Notes under the pieces: model-generated
Database searches by the model: none
What the model was told of the DNA's origin: nothing
Seen by the model: the letters and a program-made list of their open reading frames with translations, nothing else
Part shown: piece by piece, positions 5,705-13,722 of the stretch
Layout: each line of letters opens with the position of its first letter
Position numbering within the stretch: position 1 is the stretch's first letter
Assembly (NCBI GenBank): GCA_016187175.1
Contig: JACPKG010000021.1
Span: forward strand, 1-42,846
DNA length: 42,846 nucleotides
Origin: Candidatus Saccharimonadota bacterium
GTDB taxonomy: Bacteria > Patescibacteriota > Saccharimonadia > Saccharimonadales > UBA10212
Direction of reading: 5' to 3'
Position numbers and translations under genes: made by a program

Positions 5705-6973
5705 ATGCGTCGCTCACAGATTTTTCTAAGAACCAGAAAAGAAGCGCCGGCTGACGAAGAGGCTAAAAACGCCCAACTTTTGATACGCGCTGGCTATATC
5801 CACAAGGAAATGGCAGGGGTCTATGACTACTTGCCGTTGGGTTTGATCACACTCGGTAAAATCATGGACATTATCCGGCAAGTAATGAACGAAATTGGGG
5901 GGCAAGAACTGTTTTTAAGCGCTCTCCAGCCAAAAGAGAATTGGGCCCGTAGTGGTCGTTGGCATGATGATGTGATTGATGTCTGGTTCAAAACTCGGAC
6001 ACACGGTGGCCAGGGCTTCCACATGGGTCCAGAGCTGGGTCTGTCCAATACCCACGAAGAAGCCATCACAGCCATCATGAAAAATTTTGTACACTCTTAT
6101 AAAGACTTGCCAGTTTATGCTTATCAGTTCCAGACCAAGTTTCGCAATGAGCCCAGAAGTAAAAGCGGGCTGTTGCGCTGCCGCGAGTTCATCATGAAAG
6201 ACCTTTACTCTTTCTCTAGAAATGATCAGGAGCATCAAGAATTCTATGAAAAAGTCCAGGCCGCATATTTCAAGATATTTGAACGCCTAGGCCTTGGCAA
6301 AGAGACTTATCTGACGTTTGCCAGCGGTGGCAGTTTTAGCCAATTTAGTCACGAGTTTCAAACCATAACCGATGTCGGCGAGGACACGCTTTTAGTTCAC
6401 GAGAGTAAAAAGCTGGCCATTAACAAAGAGATCTATAGCGGCAAAGTGCTTAAGGAACTTCAGATTAGTAAAGAAGAACTAATCGAGAAAAAGGGTGTGG
6501 AGGTAGGCAATATTTTTCCGCTTGGCACACGTTTTTCAGAACCACTAGGCCTCAATTATACCGACGAAGCAGGTAAGCTTCGTCCCGTCATAATGGGTTG
6601 CTATGGCATCGGTCCGGGCCGGGTAATGGGTACAATTGTTGAACATTTTGCTGACGATAAAGGACTAGTTTGGCCGGAAAATGTAGCGCCGTTTAGAGTT
6701 TATTTAGCCCGTCTTGGCAACTCTAAGACAGTGGTTCAAGCAGCTGATGAAGCTTATGCACTCTTGACACAAAACGCTATTGGAGTATTATATGACGACC
6801 GTAGTGTGCGGCCGGGCGAAATGTTCGCTGATGCCGATTTACTCGGACTACCCAAGAGGGTAGTAATAAGCGAAAGAACACTTCAAAACAGCTCATTCGA
6901 ATTAAAATCCCGTGAATCTGACGATACCCAGCTGATCAAGTTAGACCAGCTGGTCCAGGCTTTAGGGGATTGA
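5705..6973 (+). CDS. proS: Prolyl-tRNA synthetase, short form without the editing insertion
   Basis: This class II enzyme charges tRNA-Pro. Motif 1 (LLIRAGYIHKEMAGVYDYLP), motif 2 (FRNEPRSKSGLLRCREFIMK) and motif 3 (MGCYGIGPGRVMG) are all visible, followed by the C-terminal anticodon domain (VYLARLGNS, VLYDDRSVRPGEMFADADLL). At 422 residues it is about 150 shorter than E. coli ProS because the INS editing domain between motifs 2 and 3 is missing, so mischarged Ala-tRNA would need trans-editing. The start follows TAGAAT and AAGGG a few bases upstream. Confidence 0.95.
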   Translation: MRRSQIFLRTRKEAPADEEAKNAQLLIRAGYIHKEMAGVYDYLPLGLITLGKIMDIIRQVMNEIGGQELFLSALQPKENWARSGRWHDDVIDVWFKTRTHGGQGFHMGPELGLSNTHEEAITAIMKNFVHSYKDLPVYAYQFQTKFRNEPRSKSGLLRCREFIMKDLYSFSRNDQEHQEFYEKVQAAYFKIFERLGLGKETYLTFASGGSFSQFSHEFQTITDVGEDTLLVHESKKLAINKEIYSGKVLKELQISKEELIEKKGVEVGNIFPLGTRFSEPLGLNYTDEAGKLRPVIMGCYGIGPGRVMGTIVEHFADDKGLVWPENVAPFRVYLARLGNSKTVVQAADEAYALLTQNAIGVLYDDRSVRPGEMFADADLLGLPKRVVISERTLQNSSFELKSRESDDTQLIKLDQLVQALGD

Positions 6974-7041
6974 TATCATTAAAGCTTAGCTACAATCAGA
7001 GACGTTACTTTTTAAAAGAAAGGTGTCTTTTTTAGACTCTC

Positions 7042-7503
7042 ATGAAAAAGTTATTCAATTTAACTCAGAACGGGCTAGACGAGATCAAGCAGGAACTTAA
7101 ACACCTGCTGGACCAACGCCACTTAATTGCTGATCGCATTAAACAGGCGCGAGAACTGGGTGATTTATCGGAGAACGCCGAATACCAAACTGCCAGAGAG
7201 GAACAAGACAGACTGGAAGCTCGCATTAGCGAGCTAGAACACGTGGTCCAAAATAGCAAACTTATTAAGAAACCAAAGACTAATGGCCAGGTTAAGCTTG
7301 GTTCGAACGTCAAACTCAAGAGCGCCGATGGCAAGAACAAAGAATTCCAGGTTGTCGGTACTATGGAAGCTGACCCGCTAAACGACAAGATCAGCGACGA
7401 GTCACCTATTGGTAGGATGCTGATAGGTAAAAGAGTTGGCGATAAAGTAGAGATTAAAACAGCGACCGAAAATACCACCTTTAAAATCACCTTCATCAAC
7501 TAG
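7042..7503 (+). CDS. greA: Transcription elongation factor GreA
   Basis: GreA stimulates cleavage of backtracked RNA by RNA polymerase. The N-terminal coiled coil is clear, with the tip signature LGDLSENAEYQTAREEQ that carries the catalytic acidic residues. It is followed by the globular FKBP-like domain (DPLNDKISDESPIGRMLIG). The length of 153 residues is normal. The leader between a TACAAT at 6991 and the ATG contains the AT-rich hairpin AAAAGA/TCTTTT. There is no Shine-Dalgarno sequence. Confidence 0.93.
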   Translation: MKKLFNLTQNGLDEIKQELKHLLDQRHLIADRIKQARELGDLSENAEYQTAREEQDRLEARISELEHVVQNSKLIKKPKTNGQVKLGSNVKLKSADGKNKEFQVVGTMEADPLNDKISDESPIGRMLIGKRVGDKVEIKTATENTTFKITFIN

Positions 7504-7511
7504 ACGTTAGA

Positions 7512-7537
7512 CATTTGATGATGGACATTTGATGTAG
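7512..7537. repeat. Direct repeat in the greA-lysK spacer
   Basis: ACATTTGATG occurs twice in tandem within this stretch, separated by a few bases. Shorter inverted relatives (CATC, TAATCTAAC against GTTAGA) follow in the same spacer. This is another spacer built from one repeated short word. No function can be read from it. Confidence 0.35.
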
Positions 7538-7574
7538 CTGCAGCGGAATTAGTTTTATTCTAACTTCTATCATC

Positions 7575-7580
7575 TATAAT
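7575..7580 (+). promoter_or_regulatory. -10 box of lysK
   Basis: A consensus TATAAT ends seven bases before the ATG at 7588. No Shine-Dalgarno sequence is present, so the message is probably leaderless. The -35 region is poor. Confidence 0.45.
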
Positions 7581-7587
7581 CTAACTT

Positions 7588-9105
7588 ATGCAGTGGCTTA
7601 ATAAAATTGTTGATGAAGTAACTTCGCAGCATCCCACGGACGAGATTTTGGTGTCTTCTGGCGCTTCGCCGTCAGGTACATACCATATTGGTCACCTCCG
7701 TGAAATCATAATCTGTGATGCTATTGTCAGACAGCTTCAAGAAAAGGGCAGGCCAACCAGGCACCTACATTTTGTTGATGATCTTGATAGTTTACGTAAA
7801 GTCCCGGTCAATGTGCCCGTCAGCTACGAAAAATATTTAGGACAATCGCTTTGCGACATACCGGCGCCTGAGGTACCTAAAAAGTCCTACGCCAGTTACT
7901 TTTTTGATGACTTTTTGCAGACTGCCAAAAAGCTGGGTATTGACATAGAGGTAGTGTATAGCCACAAAAAATACCGCACAGGCTTTTTTGCTGAAGCGAT
8001 CGAGAAAACTTTAACTCAGGCGGGTAAAGCCAAAAAAATACTTGAAGAAGTTTCCGGACGGCAGTTGGGTGAAGAGTGGTCACCGATACAAGTTAACGAA
8101 GATGGTTATCTAAAAAAACGGATCTTCGAATCGATTGATACGAAGACCAAGACCATTACTTATATTGATAAGGAAGGTACAAAAAAAACCACTGGTTACC
8201 AAAAAGGTGAAGTCAAGCTGGATTGGCGGCTTGATTGGCCAGCGCGTTGGTGGCTGCTTGGTGTCAAGGTTGAACCTTTCGGCCGCGACCATGCGTCTGC
8301 CGGCGGCAGTTATGATACAGGTAAAGTTATAGTTAAAGAAATCTTTGGCGGCGAACCGCCGCTGCCTGTGCCTTATGATTTTGTTAATCGTGCCGGTGAC
8401 ACCAAAAAAATGAGCGCCAGCCAAGGTACCGGTATAGAGGCGGCGGAAGTTATAGAGGTTTTGCCGCCGGAAATCATTCGCTTCTTTATGTTAAGTTTTT
8501 CGCCAGACAAACGCCTCTATTTTGACCCAGAAAAAGACGTAGCCCAACTTATTGACAACTTTGCCGAGCTCCTAGAAAAACAGCCAGATTCACAGCTTGT
8601 CAAAGTTTCACAAGCTGGCACTAGGCTGGTTGTAGGTAGCGTGCCGTTTTCGCACCTTGTTGGTAGCTATCAAGCTAGCCTGCGCGACTTAGATAAGACG
8701 CTTGATGTCATCAAACGTACTGAACACGCTCAAATGGCTGGCAAGCAGGCGGAGATTATCAAAAAAGAGCTGGCTTACATTGATAGCTGGCTCGATAAAT
8801 GGGCGCCTGATGACGTTAAATTTAAACTTCGCGAACAAATTGATAGCTCGGAGTTTAGCGCCGCAGAGAAGAATTTTTTGATGACTTTGGGTAAGAAAGT
8901 TGCCGGCGCACCAGAGGCTGCCGATGGCGAGTGGTTCCATAAAGCCGTTTATGAGCTACAAACTGAAGGCGGCCTGGAGACAAAACTAATGTTCGGAACT
9001 CTTTACAAAGCTCTAATCGGCCAAACCAGCGGCCCGCGGGCCGGCTGGTTCTTGTCAATCCTGCCGCGAGAGTGGTTGATAAAGAGGCTCAAGCTCGAGG
9101 CTTGA
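7588..9105 (+). CDS. lysK: Lysyl-tRNA synthetase, class I
   Basis: This is the archaeal-type class I enzyme, unrelated in fold to the common class II LysS. The class I signatures are HIGH at residues 33-36 (SGTYHIGHLRE) and KMSAS at 274-278 (DTKKMSASQG). The WWLLGVKVEPFGRDHA stretch between them is typical of class I LysRS. The 505-residue length is as expected, with a helical C-terminal anticodon-binding part. Class I LysRS is scattered among bacteria and occurs in several CPR lineages. The TATAAT seven bases before the ATG supports this start. Confidence 0.93.
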   Translation: MQWLNKIVDEVTSQHPTDEILVSSGASPSGTYHIGHLREIIICDAIVRQLQEKGRPTRHLHFVDDLDSLRKVPVNVPVSYEKYLGQSLCDIPAPEVPKKSYASYFFDDFLQTAKKLGIDIEVVYSHKKYRTGFFAEAIEKTLTQAGKAKKILEEVSGRQLGEEWSPIQVNEDGYLKKRIFESIDTKTKTITYIDKEGTKKTTGYQKGEVKLDWRLDWPARWWLLGVKVEPFGRDHASAGGSYDTGKVIVKEIFGGEPPLPVPYDFVNRAGDTKKMSASQGTGIEAAEVIEVLPPEIIRFFMLSFSPDKRLYFDPEKDVAQLIDNFAELLEKQPDSQLVKVSQAGTRLVVGSVPFSHLVGSYQASLRDLDKTLDVIKRTEHAQMAGKQAEIIKKELAYIDSWLDKWAPDDVKFKLREQIDSSEFSAAEKNFLMTLGKKVAGAPEAADGEWFHKAVYELQTEGGLETKLMFGTLYKALIGQTSGPRAGWFLSILPREWLIKRLKLEA

Positions 9106-9190
9106 TATTTGTCTTCATATAAACTATGTTATAGCGAGTGTGCGCTTTATTTTATCAGCCTAATTTAAAGAAGAAAGCCATCAAGCTATA

Positions 9191-9253
9191 GTCGTGGCCT
9201 GATTTGCTATTAACAAAAATCCGCTCCGGGCTACGACAAGGAGCGGTTTTTTT
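9191..9253 (+). terminator. Intrinsic terminator with a competing upstream pairing (attenuator-like)
   Basis: CCGCTCC at 9221-9227 pairs with GGAGCGG at 9240-9246, followed by seven T. Its loop, GGCTACGAC (9229-9237), can instead pair over nine positions (one G-U) with GTCGTGGCC at 9191-9199. That pairing encloses the 5' terminator arm, so the two folds conflict or form a pseudoknot. The terminator lies 24 bases before the next gene's start. It may simply end the lysK transcript, but the competing pairing suggests attenuation of the downstream genes. Confidence 0.7.
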
Positions 9254-9277
9254 AATTAAGGATAGAGAGAAAAGCAA

Positions 9278-9940
9278 ATGAAAACAATTGAACTTATAAG
9301 CCCGCCACTGCAGCCGCTAGAGTCGGACAATCAAATTGTTGATTTACAACCAGAAGCAATACAGTCATTTATAGAATATATACAAGCTAGGGACTTGACT
9401 GTAGTCAGCGTCCGATATGTTCCTGGATTCAACTCAAGGCAAGACTTATCAGTTACCAGTTTAGTGAGGAGAGGAGAAATGGACCCTGTCGTGCTTCAGG
9501 CGATGGGCGCCCTAGCCGGACCAATAATTCGAGCTGATGCTCAGGGTAATCTTGTGCAGCTGCCAGGCGTGGCTTTTTACGCCAGAAGTAACGGGCCAAT
9601 GAACAACGAGGAATTCCAGACGAGCTTCTTGCACCACCCCACTTCTGATAATGAAATAACTCAACTGATACCTACCGAGCTCCAAGATTTTGAGCTCGCC
9701 CGGCGGCGACTGGGATATCGGATGATAGCCGGTTGCGATATGTTTAACGGTAGGCTAATCCCAAATCTTAACTTTTCAGTTAAAAGTCTTATCCGGCAGA
9801 TGGGAAAAAGTCCGGAGGTGGCTGCCAGAGAAGGTCTATGGGCGGGACCCCTTGTAGCTCAACTTGATGGTGGTCACCGCATCAGTCAACGTGAGGGGCT
9901 CGGCTTATACGCTAGGACAAAAGACAATAATCGCAGATGA
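9278..9940 (+). CDS. Hypothetical protein, 220 aa
   Basis: I do not recognise this protein. It is soluble in appearance, begins MKTIELISPPLQPLESDNQI, and contains VVSVRYVPGFNSRQDLSV, a Gly/Ala-rich MGALAGPIIRADAQG and a C-terminal DGGHRISQREGLGLYART. No membrane helix, signal peptide or metal cluster is seen. The start follows AAGGA with a long spacing and stands 24 bases after a strong terminator. The TGA stop is one base before the ATG of the PLP decarboxylase gene, so the two are probably translated together. A role linked to that enzyme is inference only. Confidence 0.7.
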   Translation: MKTIELISPPLQPLESDNQIVDLQPEAIQSFIEYIQARDLTVVSVRYVPGFNSRQDLSVTSLVRRGEMDPVVLQAMGALAGPIIRADAQGNLVQLPGVAFYARSNGPMNNEEFQTSFLHHPTSDNEITQLIPTELQDFELARRRLGYRMIAGCDMFNGRLIPNLNFSVKSLIRQMGKSPEVAAREGLWAGPLVAQLDGGHRISQREGLGLYARTKDNNRR

Positions 9941-9941
9941 A

Positions 9942-11120
9942 ATGAAAAACAGGGCCTTGTTAAATCAAAAGACAGCCAGCGAACTGATAACCTTGTACCG
10001 TTCGCCTCTTTACGTGTACGATCTGGCCAAGTTAAAAGAGCGAGTTAAAGAGCTGCTGGACTACTGTAAAACGATAGATTGTACAGTGCGCTACGCCATT
10101 AAAGCCAACCCGCATCCGCGGATAATCAAATTGTTTGATGAACTTGGTCTGCATTTTGACGCCAGCTCAGATTATGAAGCTGATGAGGCTGTTTCTGCTG
10201 GGGTCGATCCGGTTAAAATCAGCCTCAGCTCCCAGCAGCCGCCGGGCGACATGAACAAGACGCTTCGTAGCGGTATTAAATTCGTAGCGACCTCGCTTCA
10301 TCAGCTGGACTTGGTTAGCAAAGCCGCCCGGAAGGAGAATATCGCTGTCAGATTAAATCCCGGCCTGGGTGCCGGTCACAACCGACGGACCACTACTGGC
10401 GGGGTAATCTCCAGTTTTGGCGTCTGGCATGAGTACATACCCAAGGTTTTAGACTGGCAATTACAGACAGGCATTAATATTAACCGTGTCCATATCCATA
10501 TCGGTTCCGGCGGCGATAGCCAAATCTGGCGCCAGGCGATCCAGAAATCATTGGAACTAGTGAATCAGATGCCATCAGTTGAAATATTAAATATGGGTGG
10601 CGGCTACAGCATCGCGCGCGTCGCAGGTGAAGAGTCGGCAGATATGAGTCAGATTATGACTGTTTTCAAGTATGAACTTGCCAACTTTGCCAAGCAGACC
10701 GGCCGCCACCTACGCCTTGAAATCGAACCGGGAACTTGGCTGGTAGGAAACGCCGGTTTTTTGCTTTGCAAGATAGTCGACATCGTTGATACCGGCAAAA
10801 GAGGCTTTAATTTTATTAAGCTCGACAGCGGAATGAATGATCTGTTACGTCCAGCCATGTACGGCGCCCAACATCCCATAGAAGTTTTGAATAACTCCAA
10901 AAGCACTAAAGACTATGTGGTGGTGGGGCATAACTGCGAAACCGGCGATATTATGACTCCGGCTCCCGGCGACCCCGAAGGCATCAAACCGCGCAATTTG
11001 CCCGAAGGGGCAATCGGTGATCTGGTAGTTATAGGTGGCGCAGGTGCCTACGGTGCCAGTATGCGGGTTGTTGGCTACAATAGTTTCCCATCCGCCACCG
11101 AAGTTTTCATTAATGAATAA
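9942..11120 (+). CDS. Fold-III PLP-dependent decarboxylase, diaminopimelate decarboxylase-like
   Basis: This belongs to the alanine racemase-like barrel family that includes LysA and ornithine/arginine decarboxylases. The PLP lysine is K54 in VRYAIKANPHP. Further family motifs are VHIHIGSGG, MGGGYSIA, LEIEPGTWLVG (phosphate binding), HNCETGD (the Cys-Glu pair of the substrate site) and GAGAYGASM. The chosen ATG at 9942 is one base after the stop of the previous gene; longer in-frame starts overlap that gene. LysA is the closest type by motif, but no other lysine pathway gene is in the window, so the substrate is uncertain. Confidence 0.8.
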   Translation: MKNRALLNQKTASELITLYRSPLYVYDLAKLKERVKELLDYCKTIDCTVRYAIKANPHPRIIKLFDELGLHFDASSDYEADEAVSAGVDPVKISLSSQQPPGDMNKTLRSGIKFVATSLHQLDLVSKAARKENIAVRLNPGLGAGHNRRTTTGGVISSFGVWHEYIPKVLDWQLQTGININRVHIHIGSGGDSQIWRQAIQKSLELVNQMPSVEILNMGGGYSIARVAGEESADMSQIMTVFKYELANFAKQTGRHLRLEIEPGTWLVGNAGFLLCKIVDIVDTGKRGFNFIKLDSGMNDLLRPAMYGAQHPIEVLNNSKSTKDYVVVGHNCETGDIMTPAPGDPEGIKPRNLPEGAIGDLVVIGGAGAYGASMRVVGYNSFPSATEVFINE

Positions 11121-11183
11121 ATAAGCAACATCGTGACTGGCCCAAAAAGGGGGAGGGGAGGCTGTTTACCGGGGCGAAACTAC

Positions 11184-11206
11184 TGTGATAGGTCTAACCT
11201 ATCACA
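11184..11206. repeat. 23-bp palindrome, copy 1
   Basis: TGTGATAGGT and ACCTATCACA pair perfectly around a CTA loop. The exact reverse complement of the whole 23-mer occurs at 31828-31850 inside a coding region. Here it lies in the leader region upstream of the deoxyribosyltransferase-like gene. Confidence 0.75.
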
Positions 11207-11248
11207 ACTCTCGGATCATCAGGCAATCCGTTTATTACGAAGCATCGC

Positions 11249-11254
11249 TATAAT
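11249..11254 (+). promoter_or_regulatory. -10 box of the deoxyribosyltransferase-like gene
   Basis: TATAAT ends seven bases before the ATG at 11262. This fits the leaderless geometry seen at other genes here and supports the internal start over the upstream in-frame start at 11133. Confidence 0.45.
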
Positions 11255-11261
11255 AGGAACA

Positions 11262-11708
11262 ATGACTAAAAAGAAGACTATCGTAATTTGCTCTAGCGGT
11301 TCATTCTATAAACACGTCAATCAGATAGCTGATGAACTTAAATCGATGGGCTGGAAAGTTGTGGTCCCGGCCACGGCTAAAAGTATGAAGAAGACCGGTA
11401 ACTATGATATTGACAGCCTAAAGAGCTGGTATAAAGATCCTAATGATTTCAAGATTAAAGCCAAAAAGATGCGGGATCATTTTGGAGAAGTTGCGGCGGC
11501 GGATGCCGTCCTGATCATCAACGATGAAAAGAATGGCCAAAAAAGTTATATAGGACCGAACGGCTTGATGGAAATGGGGCTGGCCTTTTATTTAGGTCAG
11601 CCTATTTATATCCTTAACAATGTCCCCGCTGACTTGCCAATTTATGAGGAAGTATATGGAATGAACTGTGTTATCTTGGAAGGCGGTATAGAAAAAATAA
11701 AATTATGA
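11262..11708 (+). CDS. Nucleoside 2-deoxyribosyltransferase-like protein
   Basis: The protein has the Rossmann-like pattern of the nucleoside 2-deoxyribosyltransferase superfamily: KTIVICSSGSF at the N-terminus, AADAVLIINDEKNG in the middle, then YIGPNGLMEMGLAFYLGQPI carrying the conserved Gly-Asn and catalytic Glu region. It is 148 residues with the start at 11262. That start is preferred over the longer frame because the longer N-terminus is low-complexity and contains the 23-bp palindrome. Family members act on nucleosides or nucleotides; the substrate is unknown. The stop overlaps msrA as ATGA. Confidence 0.65.
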   Translation: MTKKKTIVICSSGSFYKHVNQIADELKSMGWKVVVPATAKSMKKTGNYDIDSLKSWYKDPNDFKIKAKKMRDHFGEVAAADAVLIINDEKNGQKSYIGPNGLMEMGLAFYLGQPIYILNNVPADLPIYEEVYGMNCVILEGGIEKIKL

Positions 11709-12193
11709 GTCAATCAACAGCGACCTTTGCAGCTGGATGTTTTTGGGGAGTGCAGTATTATTTTGACCAAGTCCCTGGAGTTATTGCAACAGAAGTTGGC
11801 TACACCGGCGGTACCACCGAAAACCCCAGCTACGAACAAGTCTGTGCTCATGGCACTGGCCGTGCCGAAGCCGTCAAAGTTTCTTTTGACCAACAAAAAG
11901 TTAGCTATGAAACATTACTGAAACATTTTTTCAGAATGCATGATCCAACGCAGCTGAATAGGCAGGGCCCAGATATTGGCGATCAGTACCGCTCAGCCAT
12001 CTTTTATGCCGACGATGGACAGAAAGCCTCTGCCCAAAAAATTATCGATGAGCTAAACGAAGCTAAATTTAAGAGTAAGATCGTCACGACATTAAAGCCG
12101 GTAGGTAAATGGTGGCCGGCCGAAGACTACCATCAGAAGTATACCGAAAAAACCGGTAGGGGTGCTTGCCACATTGACTATGCGCCAGTTTGA
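11705..12193 (+). CDS. msrA: Peptide methionine sulfoxide reductase MsrA
   Basis: MsrA repairs S-methionine sulfoxide in proteins. The catalytic motif GCFWG is at residues 11-15 with the nucleophile C12. VGYTGGTTENPSYEQVCAHG and HDPTQLNRQGPDIGDQYRS follow, all diagnostic. A resolving Cys may be the one in GRGACHIDY near the end. At 162 residues the protein is close to minimal length. It is translationally coupled to the upstream gene by an ATGA overlap and converges on the minus-strand gene at 12205. Confidence 0.96.
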   Translation: MSQSTATFAAGCFWGVQYYFDQVPGVIATEVGYTGGTTENPSYEQVCAHGTGRAEAVKVSFDQQKVSYETLLKHFFRMHDPTQLNRQGPDIGDQYRSAIFYADDGQKASAQKIIDELNEAKFKSKIVTTLKPVGKWWPAEDYHQKYTEKTGRGACHIDYAPV

Positions 12194-12204
12194 AAATTAC
12201 TTAT

Positions 12205-13035
12205 TCATCTATCGCTATCAGTGCTTGTATCACTACTGGTGGTCATCGAATCCGAGGCGTTTTGGACGGCCTCAATCAGCGCATTGACACCTGATTCGCT
12301 GCCGGCAGATGGGGTAGAGGCTTCTTTGACGGGCGAAGGAGCTTTAATAGTAATAGTAACTTTGACGAAAGAGAATAACATGTCGCTGGAGCCGCTTTTA
12401 TCCTGATTGTACCAACGCTGCATCAGATAGTCCTTGGTGTCAAACCAGATATATTGGGTAGAGTCAGGACTAGTGCTGTCAACCACCTGGTATTTGTAGC
12501 AGCTTAGTTTGCCACAACCATCTTTGCCTAGGTTTTTGTAGCTGATGGTATTTTTGCTGGTGAGGTCGCTGGTGTTTAGCTTGATATCGCTAGTAGGCGA
12601 ACTGTCCTGTGTCGGCTGGGAGCTGTATTTAGTCCAGCTGCCGTCAGTCTCGTCTTTGATGTAAGAATCATTGGCGAGGGATATGAAGGCTCCAGTTTCT
12701 TTGCCGCTGGCGTCTTTAGTAACCATAGAGAAGTTATCTTTATCATTTTCCATCTCAATCTTACTGGTGGAACCTTTATCATCCGTGCTGGTAATGGTGA
12801 CCTTATAAGAATCCTTTAGATCAAGGTTAGCTACAAACTTGCAAAAAGTTTGATCGTTAATCTCTTTGTTGCAGTCGGCTTCAGCAGCCTTGTTAGTCGC
12901 TACTGAGCTTTTTTGACTTGAGACATTTTTATTCGCTACCTTCCAGCCAACAAAGCCGACCGCGCCTAAAACAACCACTACTAATACGACCAGCAGCGGG
13001 TTCAATAGGCCACGGCTATCTCTATTCGCCCCCAT
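12205..13035 (-). CDS. Membrane-anchored extracytoplasmic protein, unknown function
   Basis: A short basic N-terminus (MGANRDSRG) is followed by one membrane helix at about residues 11-31 and a Ser/Thr/Asp-rich outside domain. The domain has paired cysteines (ADCNKEI, TFCKF, GCGKLSCYKY), alternating strand-like stretches such as SYKVTITSTDDKG, and YIWFDTKDYLMQRW. That pattern recalls LolA/LppX-like beta folds, but the match is only by eye. The C-terminal 40 residues are a Ser/Thr-rich low-complexity tail. The start has AAGGGG about seven bases upstream. Such anchored proteins are frequent in CPR genomes. Confidence 0.65.
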   Translation of the reverse strand: MGANRDSRGLLNPLLVVLVVVVLGAVGFVGWKVANKNVSSQKSSVATNKAAEADCNKEINDQTFCKFVANLDLKDSYKVTITSTDDKGSTSKIEMENDKDNFSMVTKDASGKETGAFISLANDSYIKDETDGSWTKYSSQPTQDSSPTSDIKLNTSDLTSKNTISYKNLGKDGCGKLSCYKYQVVDSTSPDSTQYIWFDTKDYLMQRWYNQDKSGSSDMLFSFVKVTITIKAPSPVKEASTPSAGSESGVNALIEAVQNASDSMTTSSDTSTDSDR

Positions 13036-13097
13036 TTTGATGCCCCTTACTTTAAATACCTATGCTTTTTTAAGCGTACTTGGGGCAGGCTATATAG

Positions 13098-13691
13098 TCA
13101 ACGGCTAGTCGGGGCGCTAAACAGGCCGGTTAGAGTGTGCTGAGCCAGGATGTGGTTCGCCATAGCCTTTTGCAGCTGTTCACGGCTAGTCTCCATATCT
13201 AGGTTCTTTGGGGACTCGTCCAGCGCATAGAGCTCAAACATATAACGGTGCGTACCAGTACCACTGGGCGGACAGGGTCCCATATATTTACTCTGGCTGG
13301 CACTGTTTAAACCTTGAATTACCCCGGAGGGTACGTTACCCGTAGCGATTGTTTTGGTCGAGGGGGGAATGTCCCACATTAACCAATGAACAAAATCGCC
13401 GCTTACGGCATCGGGGTCGTGCATAATCAAAGCCAAGCTAGCAGCTGCGCCGGGCACATTAGTAATATTCAGTGGTGGATTAACATTTTGGCCCTGACAG
13501 GTGTAGGAGTCAGGTATATTGCCTCCTTCTTCGAAGGCCGGGCTGGTAAGTTGGAGACTGGTTTTTGTTTGATGGTTATTAACTGTGGTCATAAGTTTTT
13601 TGTCCTCCTTAATGTTGATAATTGCCAAAATTAAACCTAAAGCCAAAACCACCAGCCCAGTCAGCACTATCCCCGCGTGCTTCTTATACAT
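13098..13691 (-). CDS. PEBP/YbhB family (Raf kinase inhibitor-like) protein with a membrane anchor
   Basis: The domain matches the bacterial phosphatidylethanolamine-binding-protein family (YbhB/YbcL): SPAFEEGGNIPDSYTCQGQN, then NPPLNITNVPGAAASLALIM, HDPDAVSGDFVHWLMWDIP, and GPCPPSGTGTHRYMFELYAL with the conserved ligand-pocket residues. A membrane helix at the N-terminus places the domain outside the cell. The ATG at 13691 is chosen because TATAAT lies seven bases before it; a frame opening at 13718 would begin upstream of that promoter box. The biochemical role of bacterial PEBP proteins is poorly defined. Confidence 0.85.
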   Translation of the reverse strand: MYKKHAGIVLTGLVVLALGLILAIINIKEDKKLMTTVNNHQTKTSLQLTSPAFEEGGNIPDSYTCQGQNVNPPLNITNVPGAAASLALIMHDPDAVSGDFVHWLMWDIPPSTKTIATGNVPSGVIQGLNSASQSKYMGPCPPSGTGTHRYMFELYALDESPKNLDMETSREQLQKAMANHILAQHTLTGLFSAPTSR

Positions 13692-13698
13692 TGAAGGC

Positions 13699-13704
13699 AT
13701 TATA
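13699..13704 (-). promoter_or_regulatory. -10 box of the PEBP-family gene
   Basis: On the minus strand TATAAT ends seven bases before the ATG at 13691. It decides the start codon between three in-frame candidates and predicts a leaderless message. Confidence 0.45.
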
Positions 13705-13722
13705 ATGCTGGTGACCAAAGAG

